A stretch of 64,000 nt of DNA from Rikenellaceae bacterium (GTDB lineage Bacteria; Bacteroidota; Bacteroidia; Bacteroidales; Rikenellaceae), in the NCBI GenBank assembly GCA_015059955.1, contig SUZK01000004.1:124001-188000 (forward strand), written 5' to 3'. The notes beneath the pieces were generated by a model. The model did no database searches. It was not told where the DNA came from and saw only the letters and a list, made by a program, of their open reading frames with translations. Positions 1 through 7,783 of the stretch are shown here, piece after piece. Numbering within the stretch: the first letter of the stretch is position 1; the number at the start of each line of letters is the position of its first letter. A program made the position numbers and the translations under genes.

Positions 1-405
1 GCCAACTTCTGCGCACGCCGCGCCGCCAAGGTTGTGGGTGTGGAGTATGTACCTGAGGCTATCGAGGATGCGGTAATCAACTCGAAGCTCAACAACATAG
101 AGAATACTACCTTCTACGCTGGTGACATGAAGGATGTGCTTAGCGACGACTTCGTCGAGCGCAACGGCCGCCCCGATGTCATCATCCTCGACCCACCACG
201 CGCCGGCGTCGACGAGCGCGTATTGGAGGTCATCAAGCGTGCAGCCCCCGAACGTATGGTATATGTTAGTTGCAACCCCTCAACCCAAGCACGCGACCTT
301 GCACTACTCGACGACATGTATGAGATATTGGCCGTACAGCCTGTCGATATGTTCCCACATACGCACCATGTCGAGAACGTAGTGAAGCTACGCAAGAGAG
401 GTTAA
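1..405 (+). CDS. rlmD: 23S rRNA (uracil-5-)-methyltransferase, RlmD/RumA type (C-terminal part)
   Basis: The 5' end lies outside the window; 134 C-terminal residues are visible, read in frame from base 1. The sequence shows the SAM-binding fold remnant, the DPPRAG motif and the SCNP motif whose cysteine (codon at 271-273) is the nucleophile attacking uracil C6. A late HVENV glutamate matches the general base of the TrmA/RlmD family. The family transfers a methyl group to C5 of a uridine in 23S rRNA or, for some members, tRNA. The visible part cannot decide whether this is RlmD-like or RlmCD-like, so the exact target is inferred. GH97 follows after 30 bp with no terminator between, so readthrough is possible. 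Confidence 0.85.
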   Translation, partial: ANFCARRAAKVVGVEYVPEAIEDAVINSKLNNIENTTFYAGDMKDVLSDDFVERNGRPDVIILDPPRAGVDERVLEVIKRAAPERMVYVSCNPSTQARDLALLDDMYEILAVQPVDMFPHTHHVENVVKLRKRG

Positions 406-435
406 ATAGCAACAAACGACAATAACTCGCTTATT

Positions 436-2499
436 ATGAAAAACTTATTGCTTAGCATTGTGGCGCTACTAATGGTTTGCGGAGTTAGCGCCAAGCGCCC
501 TATTACACTCAGCTCACCCAACGAGCAACTTAAAGCAACGTTTCATATAGACAAGAAGGGAACACCTCGCTACACCCTCAGCTTTAACGACGAGGAGATT
601 ATCAAGGCATCGCCCCTCGGTATCGTCACCACTGAGGAGGATATGCGTAGCGGGCTGCGTCTTTGTGAGGTTACACACTTTGCAGAGGATAACACCTGGG
701 AGCCTGTATGGGGTCAGTATGCCACCATCCGTGACAACTATAACGCCATGAGTGCCGAGCTGATGACCAAGCGCGACAATGTACTTTATATAGATATGCG
801 TCTTTATGACGATGGCCTTGCCATACGCTATCGTCTTGACGGCAAGGGCGAGGCAACAATCATCGACGAGACAACGTCGTTCACCCTCGGTAGCGACGCC
901 TACAACACCTACTGGATTGCTGGCAGCTACGATGACGATGAGTTTGGCTATGTTAACACAACGCTCAGCGGCATCACACGCGAGAATATGGAGCTATCGT
1001 CGAGCAGCGAGCGCAAGCTACCTTACCCCGCGGTAAACACACCCGTTACGATGGTCACCGAACGTGGCACCCATATCTCGATACACGAGGCGGCGTTATG
1101 GCACTACCCCGCCATGAGCCTACGCTATGACGCCAAGAGCAACACTCTCACCTCGGACCTCGCCTCGGTAGGCAAGGTTAAGAGTGAGGTTACATTGCCC
1201 TTTGCCACACCATGGCGTGTAGTCATCGTTGGCAACCGCGCAGGAGCGCTCATTGAGTCGTCGCTAATACTCAACCTCAACGAGCCATGCCGCTTAGAGG
1301 ATACATCGTGGATTAAGCCTATGAAGTATGTGGGCGTATGGTGGGAGATGCACCTCAAGCGTTCGACATGGGATATGGATGGTGGTGCGCCACACTGCGC
1401 AACGACGGAGAATGTCTGCCGATATATAGACTTTGCGGCCGAGAATGGCTTTGGTGGTGTCTTGGTCGAGGGCTGGAACGAAGGCTGGGGCCGTGGCGAG
1501 AGATTTGACTACTGTCAGCCATACCCCGACTTCGATATAGACTACATCACAGCCTATGCACGCGAGCGTGGCGTGATGCTCATAGGTCACCACGAGACAT
1601 ACGCCAACGTCGAGAACTACGAGGCGCAGATGAGCGACGCCTATGCCTACTACGCCTCGAAGGGTGTTGGCTCTGTTAAGACGGGCTATGTCGGTAATAT
1701 CGCCAACCGCCTGCATAATAGCCGCGATATGGTAGACCACTATAATAGAACGGTTATGGAGGCTGCCGAGCACCGCCTCACGGTGGACATCCACGAGCCA
1801 GTGCACCCTACGGGTATCTGCCGCACATACCCCAACTTGGTGAGTGCCGAGGGTATGCGTGGTCAGGAGTGGCAGGCATGGAATAGCGGTAACTCGATAA
1901 GCCACAACACTATACTACCCTTTACACGTAACGTGGCAGGTGCTATGGACTTCACCCCAGGTATCTTCGATGTGCGCTACCATAACACCGTAAACAAAGC
2001 GGCTGCCAACGAGGAGTACCGCGTAGATGAGAACTACAACTACACCTATTTCGTGAACTCGACTCTCGCGCACCAGTTAGCGCTATACGTCGTATTTTAT
2101 AGCCCTATACAGATGGTTGCCGACCTACCGGAGAACTATGCCGAGCACCCCAAGGCGCTCACGTTCATCCGCGAGGTGCCCGTTGACTGGTACACCACAA
2201 AGGTACTCGATGCCGAGGTGGGCGACTATGTTGTCGTGGCACGCCGCGATAAGCACTCTAATAGTTGGTATGTGGGTGGTATCACCGACGGCACGGCACG
2301 CGAGGTGAGCCTATCGCTCGACTTCTTGGACAAGGGCTGTAACTACAAGGCTACGATATATCGCGACTCGGAGCGCGCAGCGTGGAACACCTATCCTACG
2401 GACTACGTCGTTGAGAGCAAGAGTGTTACGGCCAACGACACGCTCACCGTACGCATGGGCGCAGGTGGCGGATTTGCGATGACCATCTCGAAGGAGTAA
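436..2499 (+). CDS. Glycoside hydrolase family 97 (SusB-like alpha-glucosidase type)
   Basis: This 687-residue protein has a signal peptide (residues 1 to about 19, ending CGVSA), so it should act in the periplasm or at the outer membrane. The order is the N-terminal GH97 beta-sandwich (about 25-290), a catalytic barrel starting near YVGVWWEMH (about 300), and a C-terminal beta domain. Candidate acids are E345 (VEGWNEGW), E454 (IHEPVHPTG) and E472/E478 (SAEGMRGQE). The segment VKTGYVGN carries glycine where retaining GH97 enzymes carry the nucleophilic aspartate. From family knowledge this points to the inverting, SusB-like mode on alpha-glucosides. No susC/susD pair is nearby. It ends at a hairpin shared with the convergent GH2 gene. 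Confidence 0.92.
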   Translation: MKNLLLSIVALLMVCGVSAKRPITLSSPNEQLKATFHIDKKGTPRYTLSFNDEEIIKASPLGIVTTEEDMRSGLRLCEVTHFAEDNTWEPVWGQYATIRDNYNAMSAELMTKRDNVLYIDMRLYDDGLAIRYRLDGKGEATIIDETTSFTLGSDAYNTYWIAGSYDDDEFGYVNTTLSGITRENMELSSSSERKLPYPAVNTPVTMVTERGTHISIHEAALWHYPAMSLRYDAKSNTLTSDLASVGKVKSEVTLPFATPWRVVIVGNRAGALIESSLILNLNEPCRLEDTSWIKPMKYVGVWWEMHLKRSTWDMDGGAPHCATTENVCRYIDFAAENGFGGVLVEGWNEGWGRGERFDYCQPYPDFDIDYITAYARERGVMLIGHHETYANVENYEAQMSDAYAYYASKGVGSVKTGYVGNIANRLHNSRDMVDHYNRTVMEAAEHRLTVDIHEPVHPTGICRTYPNLVSAEGMRGQEWQAWNSGNSISHNTILPFTRNVAGAMDFTPGIFDVRYHNTVNKAAANEEYRVDENYNYTYFVNSTLAHQLALYVVFYSPIQMVADLPENYAEHPKALTFIREVPVDWYTTKVLDAEVGDYVVVARRDKHSNSWYVGGITDGTAREVSLSLDFLDKGCNYKATIYRDSERAAWNTYPTDYVVESKSVTANDTLTVRMGAGGGFAMTISKE

Positions 2500-2516
2500 C
2501 TCGATAACACAACAAA

Positions 2517-2556
2517 AATATTAGGCGGTAGCTGATGACTACCGCCTATATTTTTA
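2517..2556. terminator. Bidirectional terminator between GH97 and GH2 genes
   Basis: A perfect 10-bp stem (TAGGCGGTAG at 2522-2531 with CTACCGCCTA at 2539-2548) has a 7-nt loop, a T run at 2551-2555, and an A-rich stretch on the other side. It sits between two convergent genes and can serve both. Confidence 0.85.
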
Positions 2557-2570
2557 TGTTATATGCCCGA

Positions 2571-5072
2571 CTACTTCGTAGTCTTGATGACAATCTTTGC
2601 TGACTTAAGGCCCTTAGCCGTTGCCGTAAGCGTTATCGTACCCTCCTTCTCGGTGCTCTGCACGATGGCTGTCATCATACCATTAAAGACCTTCATCTTA
2701 GGCTCGTGGAAGGGCTCCAACGATATCGGATTGCCACTCGCGCCTGCACGATACCAGCCATCGCCCTTAACGCTATACTTTATCTGATGCTGGGCATCGG
2801 GGCATAGGTTACCATCCTTATCGACCACCTTGACGGTGACAAACGCGAGGTCGCAGCCATCGGCAGCAATTGTCTCTCTATCTGCCACAAGCTCAATATG
2901 GTGGGGAGCACCCGCTGTGCGCACCTCACTCTCGGCGACAGCCTCGCCCCTGTCGTTGTAGGCAACAACCTTGACAACACCTGGCTCATACTTCGTATCC
3001 ATCCACATCAGGCGGTAGCGCTGCTGACGCTTGAAGCTCGTCTCGCTCTCTTGCTCCTGCATGGTGTTCTCCGCCGTGATGCTCATATCCTTGGTGCGCA
3101 CACCCTGACTCACGCCATTGATGAAGAGCTCGGCACTTGGGTAGTTCGTATAGACGAATACGGGGGTTGTCTCACCCTCACGGCCTGGCCATGTCCAGTG
3201 TGGAAGGATGTGGAGTGTCTCGACATCCTTGTTCCAGTGGCTACGATAGAGGTAGTAGCGGTCCTTGGGTAGGCCTGCAAGGTCTACAATGCCGAAGAGC
3301 GACGAGTGGCTTGGCCAGTCGGTATAGTATGGCGTAGGCTCACCGAGGTAGTCGAAGCCAGTCCATACGAACTCGCCGATGCACCACTCCATGTCGTCGT
3401 GCCATACCCAATCGTCCTCAGGAAGGTTCGACCACGAGCAGTGCTCCACATCGTACGATGAAGACTGGTGGTCGTCGTAGGTAGCCATCGAGCGACGCTC
3501 GACGGGGAACTTATAGACACCACGACTACTTACCGTCGAGGCGGTCTCCGAGCCGAGGATAATCTGCTGAGGCAGGCGTAGATAGTTGTCGGGATAGCGG
3601 TGTGGGCGGTAGTTGAAGCCCGCAACATCCATCGTCGCTGCCATATTGTTGTATACCACATTGTGAGGCTGGTCCATACCCTGCGTTACGGGACGTGTTG
3701 GGTCCTCGCGGTGGCATATGTTCTGAAGCATAAGCGAGAGCTTAGGACCCCAGATAAGGTCGCCTTGGTCGGGAACCTCATTGCCGATACACCACATGAC
3801 GACACTTGGGTTGTTACGATAGTGGTGCACGAGGTTTACGAGGTCGCGCTCCGCCCACTCGTCGAAGTGCTTGTGATAGCCATTCGAGAGCTTTGGGGTA
3901 CGCCACTCGTCGAAGGTCTCGAGCATAAGCATCATACCCATCTCGTCACATGCCTCAACAAGCTCTGGCGCGGGCATATTGTGCGATGTGCGGATGGCAT
4001 TACAGCCCATATCCTTCATTATGCGTATCTGACGACGTATGGCGGCATCGTTCACTGCAGCACCCAAAGGGCCGAGGTCGTGGTGGTTGCACACGCCGCG
4101 GAACTTCTCAAGCTCACCATTGATATACATACCCTTGCCAGGGACAATCTCTATGGAGCGAATACCAAAGCGTGTCGAATACTCATCGACGGGCTCATTA
4201 TCGAAGTAAAGCGTTGTGTGCGCGGTATATAGCGTAGGGCTATCTACACTCCATAGCTTGGGGCTCGCAACGTCGAACGACTGCTCAAAGAGCGAGCTCT
4301 CATAGGGGCTCACCTTATCAGTTGACGAGGCTACGACTACGCCCTTATCATCTATGATATCGGTCTTGATGCTTATGCGCTCAACGTCATAACCACCCGC
4401 CTCAACCTTTGTGCGTAGCTCTACACGCGCCAAGGCGTCGGTGATACGAGGCGTTGTAACCTGCGTACCCCATACAGGGATATGCACATCGTTGGTGACT
4501 ACAAGGTGTACGTTGCGATAGAGACCAGCACCTGGATACCAGCGCGACGACTCGTTCTCGTTCTCAAGACGTACGGCGAGGATGTTCTTCTCGCCTATCT
4601 TGAGGTAGTCGGTGACGTCAAAATGGAACGAGTTGTAGCCATAGGGCCAGTAGCCCACCTCGTGACCATTTATATATACGCGCGCGTGGCTCATAGCACC
4701 ATCGAAGATAAGCGTTGCGCGCTTGCCCTCGGCGAAGTCATCGGCCTCAAACTCAAGACGATACCAGCCCACGCCAACAAAGGGAAGGCCTCCCGTGCGG
4801 CCAGCATGCTCCATAGCCTCCTTCTGGCCATCCTGCGTGATGGCTACGTTCTGCTTATCGTTGTTGATACTGAATGGGCCATATATCGCCCAGTCGTGGG
4901 GTACTGTCACCTGCTGCCACTTGGCATCGTCGTAGTCGACCATGCTAAAGGTGGCATCATCATCGCGCGTAAAGCGCCACCCCTTATCCAAGAGCTGCTC
5001 GCTACGTGTCTGAGCCTCAGCCACTAAGCCAATGCTAAATAGTGCCACGGCCAATAGAAAAAATCGTCGCAT
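2571..5072 (-). CDS. Glycoside hydrolase family 2 (beta-galactosidase-like)
   Basis: This 833-residue secreted protein has a signal peptide (about 1-21, ending VAEAQ). A GH2 sugar-binding jelly roll (about 25-200, with the TLIFDGAMSHARVYING signature) is followed by an immunoglobulin-like domain, a TIM barrel (about 310-600) and C-terminal beta domains of the DUF4982/Ig type. The acid/base glutamate is E432 (CIGNEVP) and the nucleophile E509 (LGSETAST), both intact. Family members release terminal beta-linked galactose, or related sugars, from glycans. The gene is monocistronic with its own -7 box; an upstream CotH-type gene is 201 bp away on the same strand. The exact substrate cannot be read from the sequence. 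Confidence 0.92.
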   Translation of the reverse strand: MRRFFLLAVALFSIGLVAEAQTRSEQLLDKGWRFTRDDDATFSMVDYDDAKWQQVTVPHDWAIYGPFSINNDKQNVAITQDGQKEAMEHAGRTGGLPFVGVGWYRLEFEADDFAEGKRATLIFDGAMSHARVYINGHEVGYWPYGYNSFHFDVTDYLKIGEKNILAVRLENENESSRWYPGAGLYRNVHLVVTNDVHIPVWGTQVTTPRITDALARVELRTKVEAGGYDVERISIKTDIIDDKGVVVASSTDKVSPYESSLFEQSFDVASPKLWSVDSPTLYTAHTTLYFDNEPVDEYSTRFGIRSIEIVPGKGMYINGELEKFRGVCNHHDLGPLGAAVNDAAIRRQIRIMKDMGCNAIRTSHNMPAPELVEACDEMGMMLMLETFDEWRTPKLSNGYHKHFDEWAERDLVNLVHHYRNNPSVVMWCIGNEVPDQGDLIWGPKLSLMLQNICHREDPTRPVTQGMDQPHNVVYNNMAATMDVAGFNYRPHRYPDNYLRLPQQIILGSETASTVSSRGVYKFPVERRSMATYDDHQSSSYDVEHCSWSNLPEDDWVWHDDMEWCIGEFVWTGFDYLGEPTPYYTDWPSHSSLFGIVDLAGLPKDRYYLYRSHWNKDVETLHILPHWTWPGREGETTPVFVYTNYPSAELFINGVSQGVRTKDMSITAENTMQEQESETSFKRQQRYRLMWMDTKYEPGVVKVVAYNDRGEAVAESEVRTAGAPHHIELVADRETIAADGCDLAFVTVKVVDKDGNLCPDAQHQIKYSVKGDGWYRAGASGNPISLEPFHEPKMKVFNGMMTAIVQSTEKEGTITLTATAKGLKSAKIVIKTTK

Positions 5073-5103
5073 ATATCTATACTTTTAGTTACTTCATGTC
5101 TTA

Positions 5104-5135
5104 CAAAGGTAGCAAATTTATTTGAAAGATGAAAG
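5104..5135 (-). promoter_or_regulatory. Predicted promoter of the GH2 gene
   Basis: On the minus strand a TACCTTTG -7 box (5111-5104) fits the Bacteroidota TAnnTTTG consensus. TTTC lies 19 bp upstream as an imperfect -33 element. The start codon is about 30 bp downstream. Confidence 0.6.
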
Positions 5136-5164
5136 ATGAAAGGGTGTTTCGCTTAGTTAGGCAC

Positions 5165-5179
5165 AAGCAGGACCTGCTT
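5165..5179. promoter_or_regulatory. 15-bp perfect palindrome upstream of the GH2 promoter
   Basis: AAGCAGG-A-CCTGCTT is a perfect dyad with no loop, so it looks more like a protein-binding site than a terminator. It sits about 30 bp upstream of the GH2 -33 region. Operator function is inferred from position only. Confidence 0.3.
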
Positions 5180-5273
5180 AATCGCGCGCATCGTTTAATC
5201 CCATGCAGGCAAAGCCCCCCCATCTATTGCTAATTCATAATTGCTCACTGCCAATCGCCATTAAAGGCATACA

Positions 5274-7772
5274 CTACTTATTAATCAGCTCGTCGAGTTT
5301 CGTAACGCGCTGCTGGATATAGCTCTTTATAGTGCCCACCTCCGCCTCGTATGAGCCGAGGGCCTGGAAGTTCATATGTACCCACTGGTTGAGAATTGGC
5401 CAGCGCTTGAAGTTAAGCTGCTGCGACTCCTCCAAGAGTGCGGCAGTCTCGTCGATATAGGCTATGAGCGAGGTGGCATCTATGCCATTCTGCTTTGCCC
5501 AGCTCCATAGGCGCTTCAGCTCTGCACGCGCCGCTGCATCATTCTTAATGATGCGGTTGTTCATCTGATTGACAGCCTCGCTCGCGCCCGAGCTCTTGCC
5601 GCAATACAAGAAGTCGTCGGTATTGTTTATAGGATGGGTGCGGTAGTCGTTCTCAAATGCTAAGTCGCAGTCCCACACAGGGCCTACGTAGAACCTATCA
5701 TCGCCACGCTGCTTATACATATAGACACTCCAGTAGGTGTCGGTATTTCCGATAAACTCGCCAACGATAAAGTGACGCAAGTAGCTATCCAAGTCGAGGT
5801 ACTTGCGGTAGCCACTGCTGGCATCAGTATAATTGCCCGCAAAGACCGCTGCCTCCATGGTGTTAAAGTGATCCTCGATATACTTGCGCTGCTCGGCAGT
5901 AATGTCTTCATCATCAGGTGATTTGATGGTTACGGGTGTACCATGCTTAGAGTAGAAGTATACCTTCTCGGTAGTCGAGGCGTAGGCGTCAATCTCGATA
6001 AGGTAGCCTCCCGTGAGGTTGGTGCCCGAGTTATCCGACTTCTTCATCTCGGTGACATCGACACGATTTTTGCGCACGTCAACCTGGTCGCACAGCTGGT
6101 AGCAACCCTTATACTCGCCATTGATAATAACGTCGACAGGCTTGCAGAAGGGGGTATATGCCAATCCAAGGCGGCGGCTGACCTCGAAGGCCAAGATATT
6201 ACGCATCAAGGTCTTATCGCCATGGTTACTAAGAAGTGTCCACTTCTTGGCCTCGGCGGGTGCACCAAGCGGGCTGCGCTTCTCGCTAAACTTCAGGCGA
6301 TAGGGTTTCTTCTCGAAGTTCCAACTGGCGTTGCCACGACCGCGCACTCCCGTCTGGGTATCGGTCAAGAGGTGGGTGCCACCCTGCGAGATAATGTGCA
6401 CGGTGCTTGTTATCTCCACCTCCTTAGATGTAATATCCTGAGCATTAGCCGTATTGATAACTACGGTAGGTAGATTTGTAAGTTGATATAGCTGCGAGTC
6501 GTCGCCGGCACTCTTATAGCCGTAGAACTCCAACTCGGCGAGGTTGCAGCGCTTGTCGTTAGGTGTGACGTAGCGAACATATCTGAAGCCGCGCGAACAC
6601 GTAACATCGGCATAGGTCATCACGCGCTCAGTCGCCGACGACTTGATGATGTATATAGGTAGGGCGTCGCTAAAGTCGGCGTTGTTAGCACCCTCGATTA
6701 GAGCCAACTCCACACGCGAGGGCTGCGTGACACGTGGCGAGTAGCCTATGCGTGTTATCACATGAGGCTCGCCGAGGTCGTAGCCCACCCATGTGTTCGA
6801 GCGGTCGTACGAGGCGAAGAAGGTATCGTAGTTGCCATCAAAGACATTGGCCTTTGTGTTCACCGTCTCACTCATCTGACCATTGTCATAGTTTACCGAG
6901 TAGCGCGTGCCGATGATGGTGCCCGAAAGTTTCTCGCTCTCTACAACCACCCCGCGCTTCGGTATTGTCATCTCGTAGGCGTACTTCCTGCCCGCCTCCA
7001 TCTTAAGATTTTCGTGTAGGTTGAAGGTGTACTCCTCATTGTTGACCGTAACCTTAAATAGGCATGTCGACGCGCTAATATCCTGAGGCACAACGATGGC
7101 CGCAAACCAGTTGTCGGAGCTGCGCATAGTGATATCTGAGGATTTGTCAGCAGGCGTTGTCTCTCCTGTGGCGATATTAAACTTCACCTCGGTAATGGTG
7201 TTGCACACCTTGGCGCTCTTCGTGGCGCGCTCCCACTCGCCACTATCCCAGCCAGCGCCTCTCTTAATGGTGAGCTCAAGGTTAGCCATCTTAGGCTCCA
7301 TGGTGATGACAACGGCCTCCTTGGTCGGCTCCACATGGCTCACCTTACCCCACATAAGGTTCGACCCCGCTGAACTCTTTGACTGATCGCTATCGACAGA
7401 GAATGGATGTGCACTAATCTGCTTAATATCATCAATATATGGGTAGTACGCGATGAGATTTACCGCCGTTTTCGCATCGCGATAGTATGCCGGTGATGTG
7501 GAGCTCCACTTACCTCCTGCGTAGCTATACTTCACGTTATCGGCCTGGTTGCCCGTTGTCGTCATACCCACAGTGGCATCGCCATTATAGTTGATGGCGT
7601 AGAGACCTATGCAGTCACCACTCACAAACTGCGAGCCCTCCACCGTTGCAGAGATAGATATGGCCATATAGCCGTTAGGGATGTTGACCCCACCGCCACT
7701 GGTATTGTCTGTCGAGCAGCCGCCAATAAGTGTGGCAGTAGCTATGGTTAGTAGTAAGTCTCTGAGTCGCAT
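5274..7772 (-). CDS. CotH-domain lipoprotein with fimbrillin-like and discoidin-like N-terminal domains
   Basis: This 832-residue lipoprotein has the lipobox LIGGC with C19. Residues about 30-275 resemble the Bacteroidales fimbrillin/Mfa-like fold. About 285-400 resemble an F5/8 type C (discoidin) carbohydrate-binding domain. About 440-830 form a CotH domain: it begins near RGRGNASWNFEKKPY and contains WDCDLAF with D701 and D703. CotH proteins are atypical protein kinases, and the aspartates of the WDxD motif bind the metal. The gene starts 11 bp after polA on the same strand and may be co-transcribed with it. CotH genes often occur with VTC and DUF4956 genes, and such a pair is present at 20532-22100. 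Substrate and role are unknown. Confidence 0.85.
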   Translation of the reverse strand: MRLRDLLLTIATATLIGGCSTDNTSGGGVNIPNGYMAISISATVEGSQFVSGDCIGLYAINYNGDATVGMTTTGNQADNVKYSYAGGKWSSTSPAYYRDAKTAVNLIAYYPYIDDIKQISAHPFSVDSDQSKSSAGSNLMWGKVSHVEPTKEAVVITMEPKMANLELTIKRGAGWDSGEWERATKSAKVCNTITEVKFNIATGETTPADKSSDITMRSSDNWFAAIVVPQDISASTCLFKVTVNNEEYTFNLHENLKMEAGRKYAYEMTIPKRGVVVESEKLSGTIIGTRYSVNYDNGQMSETVNTKANVFDGNYDTFFASYDRSNTWVGYDLGEPHVITRIGYSPRVTQPSRVELALIEGANNADFSDALPIYIIKSSATERVMTYADVTCSRGFRYVRYVTPNDKRCNLAELEFYGYKSAGDDSQLYQLTNLPTVVINTANAQDITSKEVEITSTVHIISQGGTHLLTDTQTGVRGRGNASWNFEKKPYRLKFSEKRSPLGAPAEAKKWTLLSNHGDKTLMRNILAFEVSRRLGLAYTPFCKPVDVIINGEYKGCYQLCDQVDVRKNRVDVTEMKKSDNSGTNLTGGYLIEIDAYASTTEKVYFYSKHGTPVTIKSPDDEDITAEQRKYIEDHFNTMEAAVFAGNYTDASSGYRKYLDLDSYLRHFIVGEFIGNTDTYWSVYMYKQRGDDRFYVGPVWDCDLAFENDYRTHPINNTDDFLYCGKSSGASEAVNQMNNRIIKNDAAARAELKRLWSWAKQNGIDATSLIAYIDETAALLEESQQLNFKRWPILNQWVHMNFQALGSYEAEVGTIKSYIQQRVTKLDELINK

Positions 7773-7783
7773 ATTTTAGTGTA